Shown here: positions 44,993 through 52,757 of the stretch, piece after piece
How the letters are laid out: each line of letters opens with the position of its first letter
How positions within the stretch are numbered: position 1 is the first letter of the stretch
NCBI RefSeq assembly: GCF_900258035.1
Contig: NZ_OGTP01000007.1
Coordinates: 216,757-280,756, forward strand
Source of the DNA: Caballeronia novacaledonica
Lineage (GTDB): Bacteria; Pseudomonadota; Gammaproteobacteria; Burkholderiales; Burkholderiaceae
Direction: 5' to 3'
DNA: 64,000 bases
Notes under the pieces: model-generated
What the model was told of the DNA's origin: nothing
Databases searched by the model: none
What the model saw: only the letters and a program-made list of their open reading frames with translations
Position numbers and translations under genes: made by a program

Positions 44993-45787
44993 TCACGCCG
45001 CGTAACGCGCCGCCGGCGTGTCCGTCGACAGTTCGGGCGCCATCGCCTGCCGCGCCGCTTCGTACGCGTCCCACTTTGCGCCGTCGTGCAGCGACGGAAT
45101 CGTCACGAGCTCGCCGCGATCGAAGCCGACGAGCGCCGCATCGACCATGTCGCTCGCGGACATGACGATCGCCTTGTCGAGATTTTCGATCGGCAGGCCG
45201 GCCGTTTCCCAGAAATCGGTGGCCGTCGCGCCCGGCAGCACGGCCTGAATGCGTACGCCCTTGCCCGCCAGTTCGCGATGCAGCGACTGGCTGAACGCGA
45301 TCACGAAGGCCTTGGTGCCGCCGTACACGCCGTTGAGAATCTCCGGCGCGATGCCCACGATCGACGCAATATTGATGACCGTGCCCTTGCCGCGCGCGAC
45401 GAAGCCGGGCACCGCCGCGTAAGTGAGGCGCGTGAGCGCGGTCACGTTCAGATCGATCATGCGCGTCATTGCGTCGACGTCGCTGTCGAGCAAGGGCGAA
45501 TGCGCGCCGACGCCCGCGTTGTTCACGAGCAGCGTGATGCTCGCGTCTTCCTTCAGTTTCGCTTCGGCGGCGGCGAGCGCGTCGCGGTCGTTCAGATCGG
45601 CATCGAGAATTTCGACGCTCCGGCGCGTCTCGTTCGTGATGCGCCCGGCGAGCTTCGCGAGGCGGTCGCGGTTGCGGGCGACGAGTACGAGGTCGTAGCC
45701 GCGCCGCGCGAGACGTTCCGCATAAACCGCGCCGATGCCGGAAGACGCGCCCGTGACGAGCGCCGTGCCGAGATGTGTCTGCGTCAT
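44993..45787 (-). CDS. Short-chain dehydrogenase/reductase
   Basis: This is a 264-residue classical SDR. TALVTGASSGIGAVYAERLA is the TGxxxGIG cofactor loop, LLVNNAGVG is the NNAG motif, and INIASIVGI with VYGGTKAFVIAF carries the catalytic Ser-Tyr-Lys. An Arg after beta-2 (LVARNRDRL) favours NADP(H). The substrate is unknown. GGAGTGAAATC stands before the ATG. It is divergent from the GlxA-type regulator at 45904, its probable controller, and converges on the hybrid kinase with a 10-bp gap. Confidence 0.88.
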   Translation of the reverse strand: MTQTHLGTALVTGASSGIGAVYAERLARRGYDLVLVARNRDRLAKLAGRITNETRRSVEILDADLNDRDALAAAEAKLKEDASITLLVNNAGVGAHSPLLDSDVDAMTRMIDLNVTALTRLTYAAVPGFVARGKGTVINIASIVGIAPEILNGVYGGTKAFVIAFSQSLHRELAGKGVRIQAVLPGATATDFWETAGLPIENLDKAIVMSASDMVDAALVGFDRGELVTIPSLHDGAKWDAYEAARQAMAPELSTDTPAARYAA

Positions 45788-45903
45788 GATTTCACTCCGT
45801 GAGATACCAAATGGTGATTGCGTGAGTGAATCGTAGGTCCGTTTGACGGTGGCGCAAATGACGTATAAGGTACGGATTCAAGACATCGACACGGAATACG
45901 GAC

Positions 45904-46851
45904 ATGCATCGCGTCGGCTTTTTGTTGAGCGAAGGCTTTCAGGTGATGGCGCTCGCGTCGCAATCGGTGTTCGAGTACGCGAACATCACGGCGGGCGAAG
46001 CGTTCTACAGCATCGAGAATCATTCGACGACGGGCGGCGCAGTGCGCTCGTCGCTCGGCATGAAAATCGACACGCGGCCGATCACGCCGCGCACCGCCGT
46101 GGACACGTGGATCGCGGCGGGCGTCAACGATCCGCTCACGACGCCGACGCCCGGCGACGTGCTCGCGGTCCTGCGCCGCGCAGGCAAACGCGCGCGGCGT
46201 ATCGCGGGCATCTGCACGGGCGGCTTCATGCTGGCCGAAGCGGGCCTGCTCGCGAATCGCCGCGCGACCACGCACTGGATTTATGCGCGTGAGATGCAGC
46301 AGCGCTTTCCGGACATACGCGTGGAGAATGACCGCATCTTTATTGTCGATGGGCCGATCTGGACGTCGGCGGGCATGACGGCCGGCCTCGACCTCGCGCT
46401 CGCGATGGTCGAGAAGGATCTCGGCGCGGATATCGCGCGTTCGATCGCGCACAAGCTCGTGATGCATCAGCGGCGCGCGGGCGGCCAGTCGCAGCATTCG
46501 GAGATGCTGGATCTCGCGCCGAAGTCGGACCGCATCCAGAACGCGCTGAACTATGCGCGCAAGAACCTCAACCGGGCGTTGACGGTCGAGGAACTCGCGG
46601 GCGAGGCGCATCTGAGTCCGCGCCAGTTCAGCCGCGTATTCACGCTGGAGACGGGGCAATCGCCGGCGAAGGCAGTCGAAGGATTGCGGCTGGAAGCGGC
46701 GCGTCTGATGATCGAAAAGAGCCGCCATTCGCTCGAAACGATCGCGCAGGAAACGGGTTTCCGGGACCGGCGGCATATGCGGGAGGCATTCATGCGCGGC
46801 TTCGGCGTGCCGCCGCAGGAAGTGCGGCGCGAGGCGCGGGCGCCGGGCTGA
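45904..46851 (+). CDS. GlxA-family AraC-type regulator
   Basis: The 315-residue regulator has an N-terminal DJ-1/PfpI-like domain (RVGFLLSEGFQVMALA, IAGICTGGFMLAEAGLLANRRATTHW, about residues 2-185). A C-terminal AraC double HTH follows (IQNALNYARKNLNRALTVEELAGEAHLSPRQFSRVF, then ETGFRDRRHMREAFMRGFGVPP). This is the GlxA arrangement. The Cys in GICTGG is retained, but these domains normally sense rather than catalyse. It likely regulates the divergent SDR gene across a 116-bp region. Confidence 0.9.
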   Translation: MHRVGFLLSEGFQVMALASQSVFEYANITAGEAFYSIENHSTTGGAVRSSLGMKIDTRPITPRTAVDTWIAAGVNDPLTTPTPGDVLAVLRRAGKRARRIAGICTGGFMLAEAGLLANRRATTHWIYAREMQQRFPDIRVENDRIFIVDGPIWTSAGMTAGLDLALAMVEKDLGADIARSIAHKLVMHQRRAGGQSQHSEMLDLAPKSDRIQNALNYARKNLNRALTVEELAGEAHLSPRQFSRVFTLETGQSPAKAVEGLRLEAARLMIEKSRHSLETIAQETGFRDRRHMREAFMRGFGVPPQEVRREARAPG

Positions 46852-46931
46852 AACGCTGCTTTTTCACGCATTACGACGATAAACCCGGACCGCTCGCCGG
46901 ACGATCATCACCAGTTGCGCACGTTCGGCGC

Positions 46932-47519
46932 TCAGCCGATCTCCGCGATGAACCGCCCGGCATCCCGCCACACGCCGAACCCCGACGCCGGGTTCATATG
47001 TCCCACCTTGCCGAGATCGACGAGCCGCGCGCCCCAGTCGTGCGCCATGCCGGCCACGCGCTCGAAGCGCGCGAGCGGATCGTCATGGCTCGCCGCGACG
47101 ACGCACGGAAACGGCAGACGCTCGCGCGGCGTCGGCAGCCAGCCGTTCAGACGAAGCTCGTCGAGCGTCGGATAACCTTCGGGCAGCGGCGAATCGAAAT
47201 CGGGCGGCGTGACGAGGAGCGCGCCCTGAATCTCGCGCCGATGCCGCCGCGCCCAGTGCACGGCGATCATCACGCCGGCGCTGTGCGCGACGAGCACGAC
47301 CGGCCCGCTGATTCGCGACAACGCCTCGTCGAGCGCGGCGACACGCGCGCTGCGATCGAGTTTGTCACGCTGCAGCGGCGGCACGGTGCGCACGTTCGGA
47401 TGCGCGTTGGCGAAATGGGTCTGCCAGTGATCCTCGACGTGATCGCGCAGGCCGGGAACCATGAGAATCGTCGGCGTGTTCGATGATGCGTTCATGCGGT
47501 GAATATCCTTGTCGTTCAT
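46932..47519 (-). CDS. RBBP9/YdeN-type serine hydrolase
   Basis: The 195-residue alpha/beta hydrolase has ILMVPGLRDHVEDHWQTHF at the N-terminus, the nucleophile elbow VLVAHSAGVMIAVHWA (Ser), VVAASHDDPLA (Asp) and KVGHMNPASGFG (His), the RBBP9 triad order. The substrate is unknown, probably a small ester. ATG 47519 overlaps the MFS stop as ATGA. An internal ATG at 47495 has AAGGA before it and is an alternative start. It is the last gene of the minus-strand catabolic operon. Confidence 0.82.
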   Translation of the reverse strand: MNDKDIHRMNASSNTPTILMVPGLRDHVEDHWQTHFANAHPNVRTVPPLQRDKLDRSARVAALDEALSRISGPVVLVAHSAGVMIAVHWARRHRREIQGALLVTPPDFDSPLPEGYPTLDELRLNGWLPTPRERLPFPCVVAASHDDPLARFERVAGMAHDWGARLVDLGKVGHMNPASGFGVWRDAGRFIAEIG

Positions 47520-48826
47520 TGAGTGGCCGCGTGGCGACGCAGCGAGTCGAGACGGCGCAGATCGCGCGTGTAGCGCAGCCGTCCGAGCGCGAAGGCGAAC
47601 ATCGCGCCGAGGCTCACGAGCGGAATCGCCTGCAACGCGCCGAGCAGGCCGATTCGATCGGCGAGCAAGCCCGTCACGAGCGGCCCCGGCGCCATGCCGA
47701 GCAGATTGTTGGCGAGCGTGAGCGTGGCGAACGCCGAAGCGTGAATCGCGGAGGGCGTCAGATTCGCGACCATCGCGCCGGCCGGCCCCGACGTGCCCGC
47801 GACGGCGAAAAGGCCCGCGCCGAGCAGCACGAGTTGCGCCGGTCCGGCGGGCAAGCGGAATGCGAGCCCGATCAGCACGAAGGAAACGGCGCAATACGCG
47901 ATCGCGGTCAGCCACTTGCGCGCGGGCACGCCGCGACTCACGCGATCCGTGACGATGCCGCACACCACCATGCCGATGCCGCCGATCAGCACGAACACCG
48001 CCGCGCCGGCACCGGCCTTGTCGGGCGCGAGGCCGTAATAGCGGTTCAGATAGCTCGGCATCCACGCGAGCACCGCCGCCATGATGAAAAGCTGCAAGCC
48101 GCTGCCGATATACGCGCAGATCACCGATACCGTCGAAAAGAGCGCGGTGAAGAGCGCGCGAAAGCCGACACGCGCACCTTCGGCCCGTATCGCGCGCGGC
48201 TGGTTCGACGCGATGCGCTTCTCCGTCACGACGGCCCAGTACGCGGCGACGAGCACGATGCCGAAGAGAGCCATCGCGCCGAACGACCAGCGCCAGCCGA
48301 AGCGCACCGCGACATAGCCGCCGAGCGCCATGCCGAGCACCGAGCCGAACGCGCCGCCCGCCATGAAGGCGCCGGTGAGCGTCGAGCGCAGATGCGCCGG
48401 AAAGATGCTGAGAATCAGCGCGATGCCGACGCTGCCGTACGCCGCCTCGCCCAGCCCGACGATCGCGCGCGCCGCGAGCATTTCGCCGTAATGCGTTGCG
48501 AGCGCGCAGCCCAGTGTCGCGAGGCTCCAGAGAAGCGCCATCAGCACGAGGCTTTTGACGCGGCCCCAGCGATCGGCGAGCATCGAAAGGGGCAGGGTGA
48601 GCACGCCCACCATCAACGCGACCACGCTGCTCAACGAGCCGAGCTGCGTGTCGGTGAGTCCCCACGCGGCCTTGAGCAGCGGGAACACGGCGTTGAGCAC
48701 CTGACGCGACATGTAGTCCGAGAGCAGCAGGCCGAATGTCAGCGCGAACACGACCCACGCATAGCGGCGCGGGACCGTGGGCGCGGCGGCATCGGTTAAA
48801 GCGGGTTTTGCGCAATGCAGTTCCAA
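47516..48826 (-). CDS. MFS transporter (spinster-like, sugar-acid/aromatic type)
   Basis: The 436-residue permease has 12 predicted helices. WVVFALTFGLLLSDYMSRQVL opens helix 1, LPLSMLADRWGRVKSLVLMA is loop 2-3, and RAIVGLGEAAYGSVGIALI is helix 4 with the acidic pair. The start is TTG, supported by a strong GGAGGAG six bases before it; no ATG fits. It lies between the BKACE gene and the small hydrolase, so it probably imports the compound that operon degrades. Confidence 0.82.
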   Translation of the reverse strand: MELHCAKPALTDAAAPTVPRRYAWVVFALTFGLLLSDYMSRQVLNAVFPLLKAAWGLTDTQLGSLSSVVALMVGVLTLPLSMLADRWGRVKSLVLMALLWSLATLGCALATHYGEMLAARAIVGLGEAAYGSVGIALILSIFPAHLRSTLTGAFMAGGAFGSVLGMALGGYVAVRFGWRWSFGAMALFGIVLVAAYWAVVTEKRIASNQPRAIRAEGARVGFRALFTALFSTVSVICAYIGSGLQLFIMAAVLAWMPSYLNRYYGLAPDKAGAGAAVFVLIGGIGMVVCGIVTDRVSRGVPARKWLTAIAYCAVSFVLIGLAFRLPAGPAQLVLLGAGLFAVAGTSGPAGAMVANLTPSAIHASAFATLTLANNLLGMAPGPLVTGLLADRIGLLGALQAIPLVSLGAMFAFALGRLRYTRDLRRLDSLRRHAATQ

Positions 48827-48892
48827 GATCGTCTCCTCCGTGATCTGGCAGCCTTGTCTTGTAGCCTTGTGTTATCGCACGATGATGCGCTC

Positions 48893-49948
48893 TTATGCGG
48901 CGCGCAGCGGCACGTTCAATTGACCCGTGGCGCGGTTCGGGCTCATGCCGAGGCTCGCGAGCGTTTCATCGATGCTGTCGTATTGCACGCCGATCCGGTA
49001 GATCTCGCGCGCCTCTTTTCCGCTCGCGATGTCGCGGCCGAGCTCACGCGCGATGCGCACGCATTGCTCGACCTGCTGCACCGACGTCATGCGGTTGCCG
49101 CGCTGATCGATGATCGTGTCCTCGATGCCGCAGCGCGGATGCAGGCCCATCGCCATGGCCATCGTGTTGATCGGCAGCACGTTCTTCATCAGCGATTCGA
49201 GCGTGATGCACGAGCCGTCCGGGCAGCGTCGCACGAACTCCATGAAGTTGTACGGATTGGGACCGTCGAAGCCGCCGCCGATGCCGACCCACGTCACGTT
49301 CAGCGGCCCGCGATACGCGCCGCGCCGGATGATCCGCTCCAGCGTTTCCAGCGAGTGCATGCCGGTCAACTGGAAGTGCGGCTGGATGCCCGCGTCGCTC
49401 AAGCGGCGCAGATGCTCTTCGACCCAGCCGGGACCGGCGGGCACGGTCATCTCGCGATAGGCTTCCCAGTACGCGGGCTCGGCGAGCGAGGTTCCCGCGA
49501 TGTCGTTGCGATTCATCAGCTCCGTGATGTTCATCTGCACCGTGTTGATCGCGACCGTGACCTGGTCGGGGCGCGGCGTGAGATCGGCGAGCATGTGACG
49601 CGTGTCGTCGGAAAGCCATTTGGCGGATGAGCCGTCGTCCTCGGGGGCGAACGAGATCGAGCCGCCCACTTGCAGGATCATGTCGGGCACGGCTTCGCGC
49701 AGGTGGCCGAGCAACTCGTTGAACTTCGAGAGCCGTTTGCTGCCCTTGCCGTCTTCCTCGCGCACATGCAGATGCAGCACGGTCGCGCCCGCGTTGTAGC
49801 AATCGACGGCCTTTTGCACGTGCTCGTCCATCGTCACGGGGATGTCTTCGGGAAAGTCCGCGGGCATCCACTCCGGCCCATACGGCGCGACGGTGATGAC
49901 GACCTTGTCCTGATTCTCGGGATGCAGCGAATCGTCGAAGAATTGCAT
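48893..49948 (-). CDS. BKACE-family beta-keto acid cleavage enzyme (DUF849)
   Basis: The 351-residue enzyme of the 3-keto-5-aminohexanoate cleavage family is a Zn-dependent TIM barrel that condenses a beta-keto acid with acetyl-CoA, giving a CoA ester and acetoacetate. VVITVAPYGPEW opens the barrel. HLHVR with His59/His61 binds zinc, and MGLHPRCGIEDTI near the end contains the conserved Glu. The substrate subgroup cannot be assigned by eye; relatives act on dehydrocarnitine and various keto acids. GGAGTTAACC precedes the ATG. The flanking dioxygenase and MFS genes point to one catabolic route. Confidence 0.85.
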   Translation of the reverse strand: MQFFDDSLHPENQDKVVITVAPYGPEWMPADFPEDIPVTMDEHVQKAVDCYNAGATVLHLHVREEDGKGSKRLSKFNELLGHLREAVPDMILQVGGSISFAPEDDGSSAKWLSDDTRHMLADLTPRPDQVTVAINTVQMNITELMNRNDIAGTSLAEPAYWEAYREMTVPAGPGWVEEHLRRLSDAGIQPHFQLTGMHSLETLERIIRRGAYRGPLNVTWVGIGGGFDGPNPYNFMEFVRRCPDGSCITLESLMKNVLPINTMAMAMGLHPRCGIEDTIIDQRGNRMTSVQQVEQCVRIARELGRDIASGKEAREIYRIGVQYDSIDETLASLGMSPNRATGQLNVPLRAA

Positions 49949-50015
49949 GGTTAACTCCGTTAAGGTATCCGAATTAAATGGATTGGAAACGCCGGTGTCA
50001 TACCGGCATCGAAAG

Positions 50016-50864
50016 TCAGAAAGGCACGTCGCCGATGATCCCCGCGCGCTCCATCTTGCGATGACACGGCGGGTAGTCCATCACCGCATAGTGCTGCGTG
50101 CTGCGGTTGTCCCAGATCGCGATGCTGTTCTTCGCCCAGCGCCAGCGCACCTGATATTCCGGTATGCAAGCCTGGCTCAGCAGATACGCGAGCAACTGCC
50201 CCGCGCCGGGGTTCGCGTCCTGTCCGAAGCGCACGCGCGCCGGCGTGTGATAGTTGGTGAAGTGCGTCGCGAACGCGTTCACGAACAGCACCTTCTCGCC
50301 CGTTTCCGGATGCGTGCGCACGACGGGATGCTCGGCATCGGGAAATTGCGCCTTGAGCGCGAGACGCTTTTCGATGGGCATGGCCGCGCCGAAGCTCGCC
50401 TCGATGCTGTGCCGCGCGCGCAGATCCGCGATCTGCTCCTTCACGTGCGCGGGCAGGTTCTCGTACGCGAGCACCATGTTCGCCCACATCGTGTCGCCGC
50501 CGACCGGCGGGCATTCCACGCAGCGCAGCACGCAGCCGAAAGGCGGCGCGACCCGCCAGGTCGCATCCGTGTGCCAGGCGTTTTCGTAGCGGTCGTTCGG
50601 CTGGTCGGGCGACTTGTAGATGCGCACGAGTCCCGGATGCTCGGGATCGCTCCCCGCGACCGGATGATCTTCCAGTTCGCCGAAGCGCCGCGCGAACGCG
50701 ACATGCTCGGCGCGCGTGATTTCCTGATCGCGCAAAAACAGCACGCGATGCGCGAGAAGCGCGCGGCGAATCTCGGCGAAGAGCGCGTCGTCGTGAATGG
50801 CATCGGCGAGATTGACGTGAGTGAGTTCCGCGCCGATTGCGCAAGTGAGCTGCTCGATACGCAT
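50016..50864 (-). CDS. TauD/TfdA-family Fe(II)/2-oxoglutarate dioxygenase
   Basis: The 282-residue enzyme contains AWHTDATW with iron ligands His98 and Asp100, and a C-terminal WDNRSTQHYAVMDY with the third ligand His258. CHRKMER contains Arg269, which should bind 2-oxoglutarate. This is the TfdA-type signature. Such enzymes hydroxylate next to an ether, sulfonate or amine so that the bond breaks. The substrate is unknown. It follows the quinone-oxidoreductase gene by 9 bp and precedes BKACE by 67 bp; GGAGGCATC marks the start. Confidence 0.88.
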   Translation of the reverse strand: MRIEQLTCAIGAELTHVNLADAIHDDALFAEIRRALLAHRVLFLRDQEITRAEHVAFARRFGELEDHPVAGSDPEHPGLVRIYKSPDQPNDRYENAWHTDATWRVAPPFGCVLRCVECPPVGGDTMWANMVLAYENLPAHVKEQIADLRARHSIEASFGAAMPIEKRLALKAQFPDAEHPVVRTHPETGEKVLFVNAFATHFTNYHTPARVRFGQDANPGAGQLLAYLLSQACIPEYQVRWRWAKNSIAIWDNRSTQHYAVMDYPPCHRKMERAGIIGDVPF

Positions 50865-50873
50865 GATGCCTCC

Positions 50874-51854
50874 TCAGACGACGAACACGGACGAACCCGT
50901 GGTCTTGCGCGCTTCGAGATCGCGGTGCGCGTCCTGCGCATCGGCGAGGGCGTAACGCTGATTGATCTCGATGCGAATGCGCCCGCTCGCGACATGATCG
51001 AACAGTTCGGCGGCGAGCGCGTTCTTCTCGGCCGGATCGGCGATGTAGTCGGCGAGCGCGGGACGCGTCAGATAGAGCGAGCCTTTCATCGCGAGCAATT
51101 GCGGATCGAAGGGCGGAACCGGCCCCGACGCCGTGCCGACGCATACCATCAGGCCGCGCCGCGCGAGCGAATCGAGCGATGCGTTGAAGGTCGTCTTGCC
51201 GACGCTGTCGAAGACCGCGTTCACGCCTTTGCCATCGGTCAGTTCGCGCACGCGGGCGGCGACGTCCTCGCGGCTGTAGTCGATCACGTGCGCCGTGCCA
51301 TGTTCGCGCGCCACGCGCGCCTTGTCCTCGCTCGACACCGTGCCGATCACCGTCACGCCGAGCAGCTTCGCCCATTGCGACACGATCAGCCCGACGCCGC
51401 CCGCCGCCGCGTGCAGCAGCAGCGTGTCGCCGCGCTCGAAGCGGCGGATGCGCGTCATCAGATACGCGGCGGTGAGGCCGCGCATGGTCATCGCGGCGGC
51501 GCGCGTGCAGTCGATCGCATCGGGCAGCCTGATGAGCGGCGCGGCCGCGATGATGCGCTCCGTGCTGTAGGCGCCGAGCGTGTTGATGAACCCAGTGTAG
51601 GTCACGCGATCGCCTTCCTTCAGATGCGTGACGTTCGCGCCGACGCTCTCGACCACGCCCGCCGCCTCGACGCCCATGCCCGAGGGCAGCGGCACCGGAT
51701 AGAGGCCGGAGCGAAAATACGTGTCCGCGAAGTTGAGTCCGACGGCTTCGTGACGCAGACGCACTTCGTGCGGTCCGGGTTCGCCCACGCCGACTTCTTC
51801 CCAGCGCAGGACTTCGGGGCCGCCGGTTTCGTGAAAGCGGATTGCATGTGCCAT
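50874..51854 (-). CDS. NADPH:quinone oxidoreductase (QOR-like MDR)
   Basis: The 326-residue zinc-free medium-chain reductase has VRLRHEAVGLNFADTYFRSGLY and GMGVEAAGVVESVG in the catalytic domain. LLLHAAAGGVGLIVSQWAKLLG is the NADPH-binding loop (AAxGGVG) and VFDSVGKTTF follows. No zinc-binding Cys cluster is seen. Expected activity is one-electron quinone or enone reduction. AGGAGACG precedes the ATG. It is second in the operon after the Usp-like gene, possibly handling a reactive product of the pathway. Confidence 0.88.
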   Translation of the reverse strand: MAHAIRFHETGGPEVLRWEEVGVGEPGPHEVRLRHEAVGLNFADTYFRSGLYPVPLPSGMGVEAAGVVESVGANVTHLKEGDRVTYTGFINTLGAYSTERIIAAAPLIRLPDAIDCTRAAAMTMRGLTAAYLMTRIRRFERGDTLLLHAAAGGVGLIVSQWAKLLGVTVIGTVSSEDKARVAREHGTAHVIDYSREDVAARVRELTDGKGVNAVFDSVGKTTFNASLDSLARRGLMVCVGTASGPVPPFDPQLLAMKGSLYLTRPALADYIADPAEKNALAAELFDHVASGRIRIEINQRYALADAQDAHRDLEARKTTGSSVFVV

Positions 51855-51884
51855 TGTTTTCGTCTCCTGATTCGTTTTGTCGGT

Positions 51885-52619
51885 TTAGCGCGCCTCTTCG
51901 GCGAGCGCGCTCCAGTTTTCGTCTCGCAGAAAGCGTCGCGCGGCCGGCAGCACGACGCCTTCGACGCGTCCCATGCGTTCCCACGCGAAGCGCGCGCACG
52001 CATGTAAGGCATCGTCGACGGCAACGTCGTTCATCACCGATTGCGCGACGCGCGCGAGCAGGTCCGCTTCGCGCCCGGCGAGCCGCGCGAGTTCGTCCAG
52101 TTCGGCATCCAGCGACGATGTCCGTTCGCGCAACGCCGTCGTCAGCGCGTGCTCTTCGCCATGTGCTTCGCGAAGACGCTCGATCGCGTGCGCATCGGGC
52201 CGCGCCATGAGGAGCGCGTCGTCGTAGGCATCCGAACGCGTGCGATGCACGGCGAGCAATGCGCCGACCGCTTTCGCGACCATCGGACGGGCGTCGCGCG
52301 GACAGACGAGCACGGCGACGCCGGGCACCGGCGGCATCGCGGCGCCATGCGCGATGCACACGAGGTCGTACTCGCGCGCCGGCTGTCCGCCCTGCGCCGT
52401 CGAAACCGACGCCGGCACGCCCTGCGCGCGCGCCGCGGCTTCGGCGCGGGCCAAGAGCGAGACGACATGCCGATGCTGCACTGCATCGTCGTTCGCGTTC
52501 GTCTGCGGATAGAAAAACGTGATGCGCGCGCCGAGCGATCGCGCGAGTTCGGCCGCGTGGCCGATCGCCTCAACACACGCGTCGCTGCGTTCGATGGGCA
52601 CGAGCAGATGTCGGTACAT
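51885..52619 (-). CDS. Universal-stress-protein / degenerate hemerythrin-like fusion
   Basis: In this 244-residue protein, residues 1-135 resemble a UspA domain (YRHLLVPIERSDACVEAIGHAAELARSLGARITFFY, then VAVLVCPRD). Residues 140-244 resemble a hemerythrin-like four-helix bundle, ending VEGVVLPAARRFLRDENWSAL where canonical proteins have H..EE..LFP...L..EDW. Several expected metal-binding His residues appear replaced, so metal binding is doubtful. It is first in the six-gene operon and divergent from the MalT-type regulator. It may act as a stress or redox sensor for the pathway. Confidence 0.65.
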   Translation of the reverse strand: MYRHLLVPIERSDACVEAIGHAAELARSLGARITFFYPQTNANDDAVQHRHVVSLLARAEAAARAQGVPASVSTAQGGQPAREYDLVCIAHGAAMPPVPGVAVLVCPRDARPMVAKAVGALLAVHRTRSDAYDDALLMARPDAHAIERLREAHGEEHALTTALRERTSSLDAELDELARLAGREADLLARVAQSVMNDVAVDDALHACARFAWERMGRVEGVVLPAARRFLRDENWSALAEEAR

Positions 52620-52681
52620 GGTGTTCCTTCGGCTTGCGATTGCGCGGTTGAAAGCATCGTAGTGCGGTCATCGTGCGCGCG

Positions 52682-52702
52682 CCCCTCTCGCGACGGGAGG
52701 GG
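52682..52702. repeat. 21-bp palindromic repeat, copy 1
   Basis: CCCCTC (52682-52687) and GAGGGG (52697-52702) bracket TCGCGACGG. The reverse complement of the copy at 55483-55503 is identical at 19 of 21 positions. It lies in the divergent region ahead of the MalT-type regulator and could form a hairpin in RNA. Confidence 0.6.
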
Positions 52703-52757
52703 CTTGACGCGTGCGCGCCATCCGAACCATGCTAGGCGGACTACAAAAAAGCGACCG

